Shown: piece after piece, positions 17,738 through 27,100 of the stretch | Layout: every line of letters starts with the position of its first letter | Numbering within the stretch: the first letter of the stretch is position 1 | Assembly: GCA_017470735.1 (NCBI GenBank) | Contig: JAFUYB010000022.1 | Coordinates: 62,001-126,000, forward strand | DNA: 64,000 nucleotides | Origin: Lachnospiraceae bacterium | GTDB lineage: Bacteria; Bacillota; Clostridia; Lachnospirales; Lachnospiraceae | Reading direction: 5' to 3' | Made by a program: the position numbers and the translations under genes | The notes under the pieces: generated by a model | The model's database searches: none | Seen by the model: the letters and a program-made list of their open reading frames with translations, nothing else | Told to the model about the DNA's origin: nothing

Positions 17738-19102
17738 TCACAATTCAGTCATATCTACCAGAACCACGCCGGAGCCTTCCTGCTGCTCTAGCTCCACCAG
17801 CTCCTTTTCAAAGGACTTCGCCGAGAACAGGTACATCGTCTTGGCGTGGATCCGCGCGCTCTTCATATCGGTCAGAAGCTGTTCGTAGCGCGCGTATGTC
17901 ATCTCGGGCGCGTCCCAGTTGGTCACGCCGACCACACAGTCACGGATCGCATCCCTTCCGACCACATCAATCGTACCCTTCTTGCCGATCCAGGTGCCCA
18001 TCTTTTCGATGTGGATCGGCACCTTGCCGACGCGATTCAACAGTTCGAGGTATTCCTTGCAGACATCGACAAAATACCTGCGCAGGTAAGCATCCAGCCC
18101 CAGTTCGATGTAGGTGTCGTAAAATGCGCCCGCGTCCATCAGGTACAGATCCGACAGATGCGGATATATGAAGTGGAACCAAAAATCAACAAAGTGGTTT
18201 TTGATCCGGTAAATGCCCTTTTTCGTATTCTCCCAGCCGCCGGTCTCAAACGACACGACCTTTTCGATCACATCAAACGATGCTAAGTTCTTTAAATAAA
18301 CCGAAATCTTTGCCCGGGAATAACCGGTCTCCTGGTAGAGATCGTTGAGCTTCTCCTTGCCCGACGCCATTGCGGAAAGGATCGTATCGTAAACCGCAAG
18401 CTCGCGCAGTTCCCCTGAAATAAACGCCTCGGCTTCGCCATGCAGAAATCCCCTGCCGTCGAGCACGAGATCACAGATATTTTCCTTGACGCCCTTGTCC
18501 CCGTCCCAGCGGTCGAGATACGCCGGCACGCCGCCGATAATGCCGTAGGTCTGCACTGCCTGCGCCACCGTGTATTTCGGCAGTGTCCGCACGACATCGA
18601 GGAAGGTCAGGTCCGCAAGCGGCATCATCACATCGATCGCCTTTAAGTCTTCCCCGAGCGTCGATTCCATATCCCGCTTCACCCAGGTCAGTGACGAAGA
18701 GGTCAGAAGGATCAGCACCGGTCCCGGATAGAGCTTGCGTTTTTTCAGCTTCAAAATACTTTCAAAGAACTCATGGTCCCGCCGCACGATGGTGGCAAAT
18801 TCATCGATCACGACGACCAGCTTGGACGAATCCCCGCTGCGGATCCGGTTGAAGCATTCATCGTATGAATTCTTCTGCAGCTTGACCTCAAACCGCTCCT
18901 CAACCTCTGCCTGGAGCATGGCAAGCTGCTTCTGCGGCGACGCGTTCCTGCCACGGAAATAAAATGATTTCTTGTCCTTGCAGAATGCCGAAATCAGCTG
19001 TTCTTTCTCACTGCGGCTTGTGCCGTATAAAAGGACAAGCTGGTTGTGCTCACTCTCATACAATTTCTGCAGCTGCTTCAATTCGTTGGTTCTGTTGATC
19101 AT
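17738..19102 (-). CDS. Archaeal-type ATPase with C-terminal DUF234-like domain
   Basis: A 454-residue protein of the family of AAA-type ATPases common in archaea and Clostridia. It has an N-terminal nucleotide-binding domain, a middle winged-helix region (YQETGYSRAKISVYLKNLASF) and a C-terminal nuclease-like region of the DUF234 kind. The P-loop is poor: LLYGTSRSEKEQLI has no GK[ST]. The Walker B-like VVVIDEFATIV is intact. The ATG at 19100-19102 follows AAAGGGGAA; an extension to 19144 lacks support. The function of the family is not established. It sits 7 bp upstream of topB. Confidence 0.75.
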   Translation of the reverse strand: MINRTNELKQLQKLYESEHNQLVLLYGTSRSEKEQLISAFCKDKKSFYFRGRNASPQKQLAMLQAEVEERFEVKLQKNSYDECFNRIRSGDSSKLVVVIDEFATIVRRDHEFFESILKLKKRKLYPGPVLILLTSSSLTWVKRDMESTLGEDLKAIDVMMPLADLTFLDVVRTLPKYTVAQAVQTYGIIGGVPAYLDRWDGDKGVKENICDLVLDGRGFLHGEAEAFISGELRELAVYDTILSAMASGKEKLNDLYQETGYSRAKISVYLKNLASFDVIEKVVSFETGGWENTKKGIYRIKNHFVDFWFHFIYPHLSDLYLMDAGAFYDTYIELGLDAYLRRYFVDVCKEYLELLNRVGKVPIHIEKMGTWIGKKGTIDVVGRDAIRDCVVGVTNWDAPEMTYARYEQLLTDMKSARIHAKTMYLFSAKSFEKELVELEQQEGSGVVLVDMTEL

Positions 19103-19211
19103 AATACAGTTTCCCCTTTGTGCAAAATCCTCGGTTCCCGGCAAAACGGCGGCCGCTTATCCTGCTGCATTGGCTCCTTCTTCCAAATGCCGCAGCGGTC
19201 CGGCGTATTTT

Positions 19212-20306
19212 TTACTTTTTGCTGATGTAATCCTGCGCGTACAGAAGCTCGGCGCACAGCACCGCGCCGCCCGCCGCGCCGCGCAGCGTATTGTGCGACA
19301 GTCCGACAAACTTCCAGTCGTACACCGTATCCTCACGCAGCCTGCCGACCGAAATCCCCATGCCGTTTTCATAATTGACATCCAGCGCCACCTGCGGACG
19401 GTTGTCATCCTGCAGATATTGGATGAACTGCTTCGGCGCGCTCGGCAGGGAAAGCTCCTGCGGCACTCCGGCAAACTTCTCCATTGCCGCGATCAGTTCT
19501 TCCTTCGTCGGCTTTTCCTTCATTTTGACAAACACCGCTGCCGTGTGCCCGTACAAGATCGGCACGCGGATACACTGGCTGGTGATGACGATATCATCCG
19601 CGGGCACGATCTGCCCGTCCGCAATGTGTCCCCAGATCCGCAGCGGCTCCTTCTCGCTTTTTTCTTCCTCACCGCCAATGAACGGAATGATATTGCCGTT
19701 CATCTCCGGCCACTCATCGAAATTTTTGCCTGCGCCGGAAATCGCCTGATAAGTCGTCGCCACTACCTCATAGGGCCGGAATGCTTTCCACGCGGTCAGC
19801 ACCGGCGCATACGACTGGATCGAGCAGTTCGGCTTTACCGCAACGAAACCGCGGGTCGTACCCAGACGCTTTTTCTGGTAAGGAATGATCTCCAAATGCT
19901 GCGGATTGATCTCCGGCACGACCATCGGCACATCCGGCGTCCAGCGGTGCGCGCTGTTGTTGGAAACCACCGGTGTCTCGGTCTTCGCATAAGCGTCTTC
20001 GATCTTTTTGATCTCATCCTTGGTCATGTCCACCGCCGAAAAGACGAAATCCACTTCTGACGCCACCGCTTCGACCTCGTTGACATTTTTAACGGTAAGA
20101 TTTTTGATATCCTCTGGGATCGGATCGTCCATTTTCCAACGGCCGCCGACCGCCTCTTCGTAGGTCTTGCCGGCGCTGCGCGGACTTGCCGCCACAGCCG
20201 TCACCCGAAACCACGGATGTTTGGCCAATATATCGATAAAACGCTGTCCTACCATACCGGTCGCGCCGAGTACGGCTACATTCAGTACTTCTTTTTTCTC
20301 TGCCAT
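19212..20306 (-). CDS. asd: Aspartate-semialdehyde dehydrogenase
   Basis: NADPH-dependent enzyme that reduces aspartyl phosphate to aspartate semialdehyde for lysine, threonine and methionine synthesis. The NADP site VAVLGATGMVGQRF is at the N-terminus, the catalytic cysteine lies in VKPNCSIQSYAP and a catalytic histidine in HTAAVFVKM. The sequence style (RRLGTTRGF, HRWTPDVPMV) is that of the archaeal/fungal-type branch rather than the E. coli type. The ATG at 20304-20306 has AGAAGGAGA upstream and gives 364 residues; the extension to 20333 is not needed. No lysine riboswitch is visible in the 100 bp before it. Confidence 0.94.
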   Translation of the reverse strand: MAEKKEVLNVAVLGATGMVGQRFIDILAKHPWFRVTAVAASPRSAGKTYEEAVGGRWKMDDPIPEDIKNLTVKNVNEVEAVASEVDFVFSAVDMTKDEIKKIEDAYAKTETPVVSNNSAHRWTPDVPMVVPEINPQHLEIIPYQKKRLGTTRGFVAVKPNCSIQSYAPVLTAWKAFRPYEVVATTYQAISGAGKNFDEWPEMNGNIIPFIGGEEEKSEKEPLRIWGHIADGQIVPADDIVITSQCIRVPILYGHTAAVFVKMKEKPTKEELIAAMEKFAGVPQELSLPSAPKQFIQYLQDDNRPQVALDVNYENGMGISVGRLREDTVYDWKFVGLSHNTLRGAAGGAVLCAELLYAQDYISKK

Positions 20307-20406
20307 TGTCCGTCTCCTTCTAATCCATAACACTGATCATGATCTGCTATATGCTGTCGGAATGCCGTCTGACCTGAAGGGTCAGCCTGCATTGCGTTTT
20401 GTCTGT

Positions 20407-21798
20407 CTATCCTTTCGGGCGGTTCGTATCAAGATAATCGCGGTTGCAGCGCAATACCTTTTCCATCACTTCCTTTCCCGGCGCTCCGTCCGTCGTCCGG
20501 CGGTTCACACAGGTTTCAAGCGCAATCGCTTCATAAACATCCTTGTCAATCCTGTCGGAAAATTCCTGCAGCTGTCCGAGCGTCATATCATCGATCGCCT
20601 TGCCCTCATCGATGCATTGCAAGACGACACGCCCGACTATCCCATGCGCGTCCCGGAACGGCACGCCCTTTCCGACCAGATAATCCGCCAGATCCGTCGC
20701 ATTGGTAAAGCCGCCTTTTGCCGATGCGTTCATCCTGCTTTCATGGAATGTCATCGTTGCCAGCATCCCCGTAAACAGATGCACGCAGGCCGCTGCCGTG
20801 TCCATCGCGTCAAAGGCAAGCTCCTTATCCTCCTGCATGTCCTTGTTGTAGGCAAGCGGCAGTCCCTTCATGGTCACAAGAAGCGACATAAGCGCTCCGT
20901 AAACGCGCCCCGTCTTGCCCCGCACCAGCTCCGCGATGTCGGGATTTTTCTTCTGCGGCATGATCGATGAACCCGTGCTGTAGGCATCGTCGATTTCGAC
21001 AAATTTGTACTCGTCACTGTTCCACAGGATCACCTCTTCGGAAAACCGCGACAGATGCATCATGACCATCGAAAGCGCCGACAAAAATTCCACCAGGTAA
21101 TCCCGGTCGGAAACGCCGTCCATGCTGTTGCGCATCGGAGCGTCAAAGCCCAATGCCTTTGCCGTCATCTCGCGGTCCAGCGGATAGGTCGTCCCTGCCA
21201 GTGCCCCCGAGCCGAGCGGCGATTCATTCATCCGCTTGCGGATATCCCGGAGTCTGTCGCGGTCACGGCGGAACATCTCAAAATACGCCCCAAAGTGGTG
21301 CGCCAGCGTCACCGGCTGCGCCTTCTGCAGATGCGTAAAGCCCGGCAGAATGGTTTCCGTGTGCTGCTCCATCACGGAATGGACTGTCTCCAGCAAAGTG
21401 TAAAGCAATCCATCCGTCTCGTCCACTCTGTCCCGCACATACAGCCGCATGTCGAGCGCCACCTGGTCATTGCGGCTGCGTCCGGTATGCAGCTTCTTGC
21501 CCGGCTCGCCGATCCGCTCTGTCAGATTGGCTTCCACAAACGAGTGGACATCCTCGTATTCTTCGGTCACGGCGAGCTTTCCGCTGCGCGTGTCCGCCAG
21601 TATGCCATCCAATCCGTTTTGGATCGCTTCGTTTTCCTCAGCCGTGATCACGCCCTGCTTTTCAAGCATCGCGGCGTGCGCTTTTGACCCTGCAATATCC
21701 ACATCCAAAAGCCGCTTGTCAAATGTAATAGAAGCGTTGAACGCAAATACCTCTTCATCGGTATTTTTCTCAAAACGCCCTCCCCAAAGCTGTGCCAC
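20407..21798 (-). CDS. argH: Argininosuccinate lyase
   Basis: Last step of arginine synthesis: cleaves argininosuccinate to arginine and fumarate. The 463-residue product begins MAQLWGGRFEK and has the fumarase-superfamily signature GSSIMPQKKNPD, plus HTGRSRNDQVALDMRLY and ETILPGFTHLQKAQP. The start codon is GTG (21796-21798) with GAGGTGA before it. A TATAAT sequence lies about 30 bp upstream but has no good -35. argG is not nearby. It lies between queH and asd, an ordinary mixed housekeeping run. Confidence 0.96.
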   Translation of the reverse strand: MAQLWGGRFEKNTDEEVFAFNASITFDKRLLDVDIAGSKAHAAMLEKQGVITAEENEAIQNGLDGILADTRSGKLAVTEEYEDVHSFVEANLTERIGEPGKKLHTGRSRNDQVALDMRLYVRDRVDETDGLLYTLLETVHSVMEQHTETILPGFTHLQKAQPVTLAHHFGAYFEMFRRDRDRLRDIRKRMNESPLGSGALAGTTYPLDREMTAKALGFDAPMRNSMDGVSDRDYLVEFLSALSMVMMHLSRFSEEVILWNSDEYKFVEIDDAYSTGSSIMPQKKNPDIAELVRGKTGRVYGALMSLLVTMKGLPLAYNKDMQEDKELAFDAMDTAAACVHLFTGMLATMTFHESRMNASAKGGFTNATDLADYLVGKGVPFRDAHGIVGRVVLQCIDEGKAIDDMTLGQLQEFSDRIDKDVYEAIALETCVNRRTTDGAPGKEVMEKVLRCNRDYLDTNRPKG

Positions 21799-21895
21799 CT
21801 TGTCACCTCTTCTTTCCCAATATTATATCTGCTCTGTCACCGATGCCTCCCGACGAAAAACACACGCTGGTATCAAGCCGACTTCCGTCTCTGCC

Positions 21896-22615
21896 TCATC
21901 CCGCGTTTTCCCGCTGTCTGTCACGGTAAGAAAATTCGCATCCGCAGTAATTCTGCCGGTACATCCCGTATTCCGCCGCAAGCTGCGTCGAACGCAGGTA
22001 TCCGTTTTTCTTTTTAAAATCCGAAAACAGATAATTCACGCCATATTCTCCCGCGACAGCCCTGCCGATTTCATTTAACACCTGCGAATCCTTCTGCGGG
22101 GAAATCGACAGCGTCGTCGTAAAATAATCGAATCCGCGTTCCTTTGCCAGCTTTGCGGTCTCAGAAAGTCTTAAGCGGTAGCATTTCATGCACCGCGCGC
22201 CGCGCTCCGGTTCGTCTTCAAGCCCCTTGACTGATTCGTAAAACCGTCCGGTATCGTAATCGCCCTCAATAAACGAAACCGGATGACGAACCGGAAATTC
22301 CCCGATAAACCGCTCCTGCTCCCGCACCCGCAGACGGTACTCCTCTTCGGGATAGATGTTCGGATTGTAGTAGAACACCGTCAGCGCAAAATGCTGTGAC
22401 AGATATTCCAGTACATAGCTTGAACACGGTCCGCAGCAGGAATGCAAAAGCACCGACGGCACCTCGCCTGCTGCCTCATGCCGGGCGATCGTATCTTCTA
22501 ATATCCGCTGGTAGTTTTTCTTTTGACCGGATGTGCCGCGGGACGCTTCTGCCCGTTTCTGTCCGTCGGAAGTCTTTTGCCCAAAAGCAGCTGAAGCTTC
22601 ACGCTTATCTTCCAT
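21896..22615 (-). CDS. queH: Epoxyqueuosine reductase QueH
   Basis: Reduces epoxyqueuosine to queuosine in the wobble base of tRNAs; non-homologous alternative to QueG. The cysteines of the family are visible: LLHSCCGPCSSYVLEYL near residue 45, RGARCMKCYRLRL, and QNYCGCEFS at the C-terminus, which bind an iron-sulfur cluster and a second metal. The open frame extends far upstream, but that part is out of frame over a membrane-protein gene and has a Trp/Cys/Arg-rich shadow composition. The ATG at 22613-22615 with AAGGAATT is therefore the start (239 residues). It overlaps the upstream gene by 11 bp. Confidence 0.93.
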   Translation of the reverse strand: MEDKREASAAFGQKTSDGQKRAEASRGTSGQKKNYQRILEDTIARHEAAGEVPSVLLHSCCGPCSSYVLEYLSQHFALTVFYYNPNIYPEEEYRLRVREQERFIGEFPVRHPVSFIEGDYDTGRFYESVKGLEDEPERGARCMKCYRLRLSETAKLAKERGFDYFTTTLSISPQKDSQVLNEIGRAVAGEYGVNYLFSDFKKKNGYLRSTQLAAEYGMYRQNYCGCEFSYRDRQRENAG

Positions 22616-22931
22616 AATTCCTTGTCCACGCATAGCGCACCAGCTCTGCGCACAGGAACACGACGACCATCGCGCACATGAAATACAGCTTGTCAAAATA
22701 CCAGCCGCCTGCCAGCTGCAAAACCACAAACAGCACCCAGGTCCACACCGGCACCTTGCCAAGACATGCCACCAGCAGCGCCTCCAATACCACAAACACG
22801 CACACCGAAACCAACGGGATCGCCAGCCCGTAATAGCTGACCAAAACAGCCGCCAGCGTCGCCACCACATACAGCACCAGCACAAATACCGGCGGTGTCG
22901 CCAATGGCAGTCCTGCCTGCTCCTTCTCCAT
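22605..22931 (-). CDS. Small membrane protein, unknown function
   Basis: A 108-residue hydrophobic protein beginning MEKEQAGLPLATPPVFVLVL, with about four membrane segments and a short basic C-terminus. I do not recognise the family. The ATG at 22929-22931 has the consensus site AGGAGGAA. An in-frame ATG at 22995-22997 also has a GAGGGG site and would add 22 residues, so two starts are possible. It overlaps queH by 11 bp and shares the promoter at 23029-23057, so the pair is probably one transcript. Nothing links it chemically to queuosine; a transport or accessory role is a guess. Confidence 0.7.
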   Translation of the reverse strand: MEKEQAGLPLATPPVFVLVLYVVATLAAVLVSYYGLAIPLVSVCVFVVLEALLVACLGKVPVWTWVLFVVLQLAGGWYFDKLYFMCAMVVVFLCAELVRYAWTRNYGR

Positions 22932-23028
22932 AAGACGGTTCCTCCTATTATTGTATTGCCCTCTTCCATCAAGGGATGCCAAAAGAGCCCTTCCCATTCA
23001 TTCCCCTCATGACGAAAAGTGCTTTCCT

Positions 23029-23057
23029 ATTATAGCAAGATTTAATCTTTTGTACAA
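23029..23057 (-). promoter_or_regulatory. Sigma-A promoter of the small membrane protein-queH pair
   Basis: Minus-strand -35 TTGTAC (23052-23057), a 17-base spacer and a perfect -10 TATAAT (23029-23034). The leader to the chosen start is about 90 nt. Confidence 0.8.
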
Positions 23058-23121
23058 TGGTTTTTCAAATAAAAAAGTGAGGTCACTTGTAATTCGTGGG
23101 TCATCCGTCCAAATTTGAGAA

Positions 23122-23162
23122 AAAAATAACTGTCACATACTTCGTATGCAACAGTTATTTTT
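23122..23162 (-). terminator. Intrinsic terminator after tRNA-Thr
   Basis: A 12-bp perfect stem (AAAAATAACTGT with ACAGTTATTTTT) around an inner CATAC-TTCG-TATG hairpin. Both ends are A/T runs, so it can act in either direction. It starts two bases after the tRNA 3' end. Confidence 0.9.
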
Positions 23163-23163
23163 A

Positions 23164-23236
23164 AGCTTCGCATCCGACTCGAACGGACGACCCCTTCATT
23201 ACGAGTGAAGTGCTCTACCAACTGAGCTAGCGAAGC
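23164..23236 (-). tRNA. tRNA-Thr (anticodon CGT)
   Basis: A cloverleaf of 73 nt on the minus strand. The acceptor stem GCTTCGC pairs with GCGAAGC. The D arm GCTCAGTTGGTAGAGC, anticodon arm CTTCA-CTCGTAA-TGAAG and a T arm with TTCGAGT follow. The loop gives CGT, pairing with the threonine codon ACG. The discriminator is U and CCA is not encoded. A strong hairpin terminator follows immediately. Confidence 0.95.
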
Positions 23237-23345
23237 TTGTCTGTGTCCTCGGACACAGCATAAATAATTATATACAAATTCGTTTTAATTTGCAACGGCT
23301 TTTTTCAAAATTATGTAAAATTATGTAAAAAATTGCCATTTCTCC

Positions 23346-24104
23346 CTACAACGCCTTTTCGATCGCCTCCACGATCTTTTCCCGGACCGGCGGCTTTAAC
23401 ATATATCCGGCAGGCTTCAGATCAAGCACCGCTTCAATGTGCGCCCGGTCACTGACCCCGGTAAGGAAGATCACCGGGATATCCCGCAGATCCTCGTCCG
23501 CCCGGATCATCTCCAATGTCTGCTTCCCGTCGCAGACCGGCATCTCGTAGTCTAACAGTATCAGATCCGGACGCTTTTTCCCGATCGCCGTCATCGCCTT
23601 GATGCCGGAATTGGCGATCGTCACCTCGTAAAGATGATCGAGCATCCCTTTGATGCTCCGCAGGGTCGCAGCGTTGTCATCAACGATTAAAATGCGCCGC
23701 TTCCCGGACTCCTCTTCCGCCGCAGCTACGGCGTATTCGTCCTCTTTCAGATCCAGCCGCCGGACAATCGCCGCAAGCACATCCGAATTTTCAATCGGAC
23801 GGATCAGATTCTCAAACTGGTGATCCTCATAATATTTGAGAAATTTCTGACGCTCGCTCTCCGTCCCGATCGTTAAGACCGGGATTGCGCCATGCTCTGT
23901 CTTTAGCTTGTTGAACACCACCGCATCAATATCGATCGCCCCTACCAGAGAGATGATCACGATGTCCGGATCGACAATATCCAGCATCCCCGTAACGACC
24001 GAAGGATTCTCCGAGCATACCTGCACGCGAAAACGCTGTGACAGAAATGCGTTCAGATCCTTGACGATCTCATTCATTTTTCCGATCAAAAGTATCCGTT
24101 TCAT
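23346..24104 (-). CDS. Double-receiver response regulator (degenerate REC plus canonical REC)
   Basis: A 252-residue cytoplasmic signalling protein with two receiver domains and no output domain. The C-terminal one (about residues 130-252) is canonical: ILIVDDN, phosphoacceptor in LLDYEMP, FLTG and MLKPP. The N-terminal one (1-110) keeps the fold (PDIVIISLVGAID) but lacks the acidic pocket and phosphoacceptor, so it is likely a pseudo-receiver. The ATG at 24102-24104 has AGGTGGG before it. It lies 81 bp after a hybrid kinase that has its own receiver and HPt domain, so it is a plausible end point or branch of that phosphorelay. Confidence 0.88.
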   Translation of the reverse strand: MKRILLIGKMNEIVKDLNAFLSQRFRVQVCSENPSVVTGMLDIVDPDIVIISLVGAIDIDAVVFNKLKTEHGAIPVLTIGTESERQKFLKYYEDHQFENLIRPIENSDVLAAIVRRLDLKEDEYAVAAAEEESGKRRILIVDDNAATLRSIKGMLDHLYEVTIANSGIKAMTAIGKKRPDLILLDYEMPVCDGKQTLEMIRADEDLRDIPVIFLTGVSDRAHIEAVLDLKPAGYMLKPPVREKIVEAIEKAL

Positions 24105-24185
24105 ATAATATCCCACCTGAATTGATATCTGTTTTTTGGCCATTGTCCTTGCGTACGATTCATTATTATATCCAATCTATGCCGA

Positions 24186-27100
24186 TCAGGCAATCGTCTC
24201 TGCCTGAATCTCCCGCACGATCTGTCCAACCAGCTCTTCATCCAGATCCGCGACTGCCGCCTTCAGATCTGCCATCTTCTCCGTCAGCTTTGCACCATAG
24301 CGGTATGCCAAAAGCTTTCCGACCAGCTCATCCGCCTGATCGACATCGAAATCCTCCATCGCGGCGATAAGCATCTCCAGCATCGCATGCACTTTATCCA
24401 TATCCGCTTCGGGCTTGTCGGCGTCATCCTCCTCACCGATTCCGAACACGCCGTGCAGCTTGTCCGCGTAACTCTCCCATTCCCGCATAAAGACAGGATG
24501 CATCCGGCGGATCACATCTTCATCCTGATCCCGCACCGCAAATTCCAGCACTTTTGCCATTCCCGCCAGCGGCACGATGCCGACTGTCGCCGCGGAAGAT
24601 TTCATTCCGTGCACCTGGATCCGGTAATCCGCAAACGCCTCTTCATCAGGAAGCCTTACATACATTTCCGAAAGCTTTTTAGCGTGCACGGGCAGCAGCG
24701 TCGCAAATTCCTGCACCGAATGTTCCAGGATATCACGGTCCGGCAGATGCATAAACGCGTAATACCAGTCGAGGCCGTCAACGGCAGGCAGCTCTTCTAT
24801 AAACCGGTTGTCCGCCTTCGCGTCAGACTGTTTGACATCCTCCTCTTCCACAGGCACCAGCATCCCGGCGGGAAGCGTATCGCGGATCGCCTCCTCAAGC
24901 CGCTCCGATACGACCGGCTTGGAAATAAATCCGTCAAAGCCCGCTTTCAGATACTCTTCCTTTGCCCCTGCCACGGCATTTGCCGTCAGCACAAAGACCG
25001 GCGTGTCCGCGCATGGTCCGTCCGTCGCCGATTTGATGCGCTGCATTGCCTCCACGCCATCCATTCCCGGCATCATATGATCCATGAAAATAATGTCAAA
25101 ATGCTGCTCCAGCGCCAGATCCACAGCCTCCTGCCCGCGCTCCGCTTCGGTGATCTGTATCTGCGTCGGCTTCAGCAGGCTTATGAATACCTTCCGGTTC
25201 ATGCTGTTGTCATCTACGACCAGCACCTTCGCATCAGGCGCGATAAAGCTTTCCGTATACTGATAGTTGTCCACATGCTGCAGGATCCTCTCCCTGAAAT
25301 CCCCCAGCGGCGTGTCGTTGGTGATCCGCTGCCGCAGGTCAAAGTAGAATTTCGACCCTTCTCCGTAAACGCTCTCCACCTCAAGACGGCTGTCCATCAG
25401 CTGCAGCAGCTGGAGCGTAATATTCATTCCGAGACCGGTCCCTTCGATATGGCGGTTCCTGCCCTCCTCGATCCGCCGGTACGCCTCATACAGCTTGGGC
25501 AGATCCTCTTCTTTGATGCCGATTCCCGTGTCCTCGATTTCAAAATGCAAAATCTCATAATCGACTTCGCGGCGCCCGCTGATCCGGAACCACACATGTC
25601 CCTCCGGCGTGTACTTAACCGCGTTCGTCAGAATATTGGTCAGCACCTGGCGGATGCGCACATCGTCACCGTAATACCGCGACGGCAGTGCCCCGTCCAC
25701 ATCGACCTCAAAAACCAGATCCTTCGCTTTTGCCCGCGATGAGATCATATTGTACAGATCATTGATCATGCTCGATAAGTCATAATCCACCGGCACGATT
25801 TCCATTTTCCCCGATTCGATCTTTGAGAAATCCAGGATGTCATTGATCAATGACAGTAAGGTGTGCCCCGCCGTGAAAATATCCATCGCGTAGCCGCGGA
25901 TGTCCTTTTCCTTTGTCTCCCTGAGGATCATTTCATCCATGCCCAGCACGGCATTGATCGGCGTGCGGATCTCGTGCGACATATTGGCAAGGAAGCTGCC
26001 CTTCGCTTCATTCGCCTGCATCGCCTCCAGCCTGGCTTCTTCCGCTTCGGTACGCGCCACCGCAAGCTGGGCGTTCTTTTCCTCGACGCGCTTCATCTCC
26101 TCCGCGAGACGCTTTGCCGCGGCATTGGCGTGCTCTCGGTATTCAAACAGGACGATGTGGATGTGCTGCGCCGTCAGAAATACAAAGCACAGGACCGTCG
26201 ACGACAATAGCACCGTCTCCAAGCCCTTTGTCTCCGGGAAGTGTTCCCACAGAAGATCCATCAGGACTGCCGCCGTCAAAAAGAAATACCCCACGACATC
26301 CAGCCAGATCACCTTGTACCGCTGTGAATCCCGCTTCCAGTCGTGCAGCATCCACAAAATCATGCCGATCGTAAAAAGCTGCACGCCCAAAGTGATGTAA
26401 CTGATATTCGCAAAGTAGGTTATCCTCGTGACCTCCAGAGTCAGGGCCGAAAGCGCGTACAGCGTTGCCGTCCATAACAGCACTTCTGTCCGCTTCGGAT
26501 AATGCCGCCGGAAGCCCCGCGCAAAAAACCATGCCAGAAACAAAGGCACCAGCACATAGCACATCTCTCCCATAACCATGAAAAACCAGTCATTGTTGAA
26601 AAAAAGCACCGGAATGTCCGTGTCAATGAAGCTGTAGAGCATCATGTCGATCGCAAGCACTGCCAGCCACCCAAGCCCCCTTGTCCTGCGGCGGGAGATC
26701 ACCCTTGTGAAATCCAGCGTCACAAGAATTGCGCTTAAAATAATGATGACAATACAGCACGCCAAAGGAAAAACGCTTGCGCGGAGTACCCCGATGACCG
26801 CCACATCCCGCTGCGCGACGGACGGCGTGCCGATCAAAATGGGGCTTTCCGGCTTCGCCTGCTCAAAATAAAGCACCAGCACCGTATCCTCAGAAATGCT
26901 GGTATTCAGATCGATCAGGATATCGCCTGCTTCTGTTTTCAGGTAATTTTCCTGTGATGAGGAGCGGTACTCAATTTTATCCTTTACCCGATCGATCTGC
27001 GTCGAAATTGCCTGCTGTTTCTTCTCTTCTTCCGTCAGCCGGATGTCTTCCGGATCCTCTGCTGCTTTTGATGTCTTGGATTTCTTCTGTCCTTCCGGCT

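Noticed and set aside
20307-20406. Possible lysine riboswitch or terminator before asd
   Set aside because: Only a short CTGACC/GGTCAG hairpin without T-run is present, and the gap is too small for a lysine riboswitch.
22616-22972. N-terminal extension of QueH rich in Trp, Cys and Arg
   Set aside because: It is the wrong-frame reading of the small membrane protein gene; the family start and a ribosome-binding site lie at 22615.
24387-25742. 451-residue open frame on the plus strand, antisense to the hybrid kinase
   Set aside because: It is a high-GC shadow frame: composition rich in Arg, His and Leu, no start signal, and it lies wholly over a well-supported kinase gene. The same applies to the long plus-strand frames at 18972-20060 and 31584-32741.
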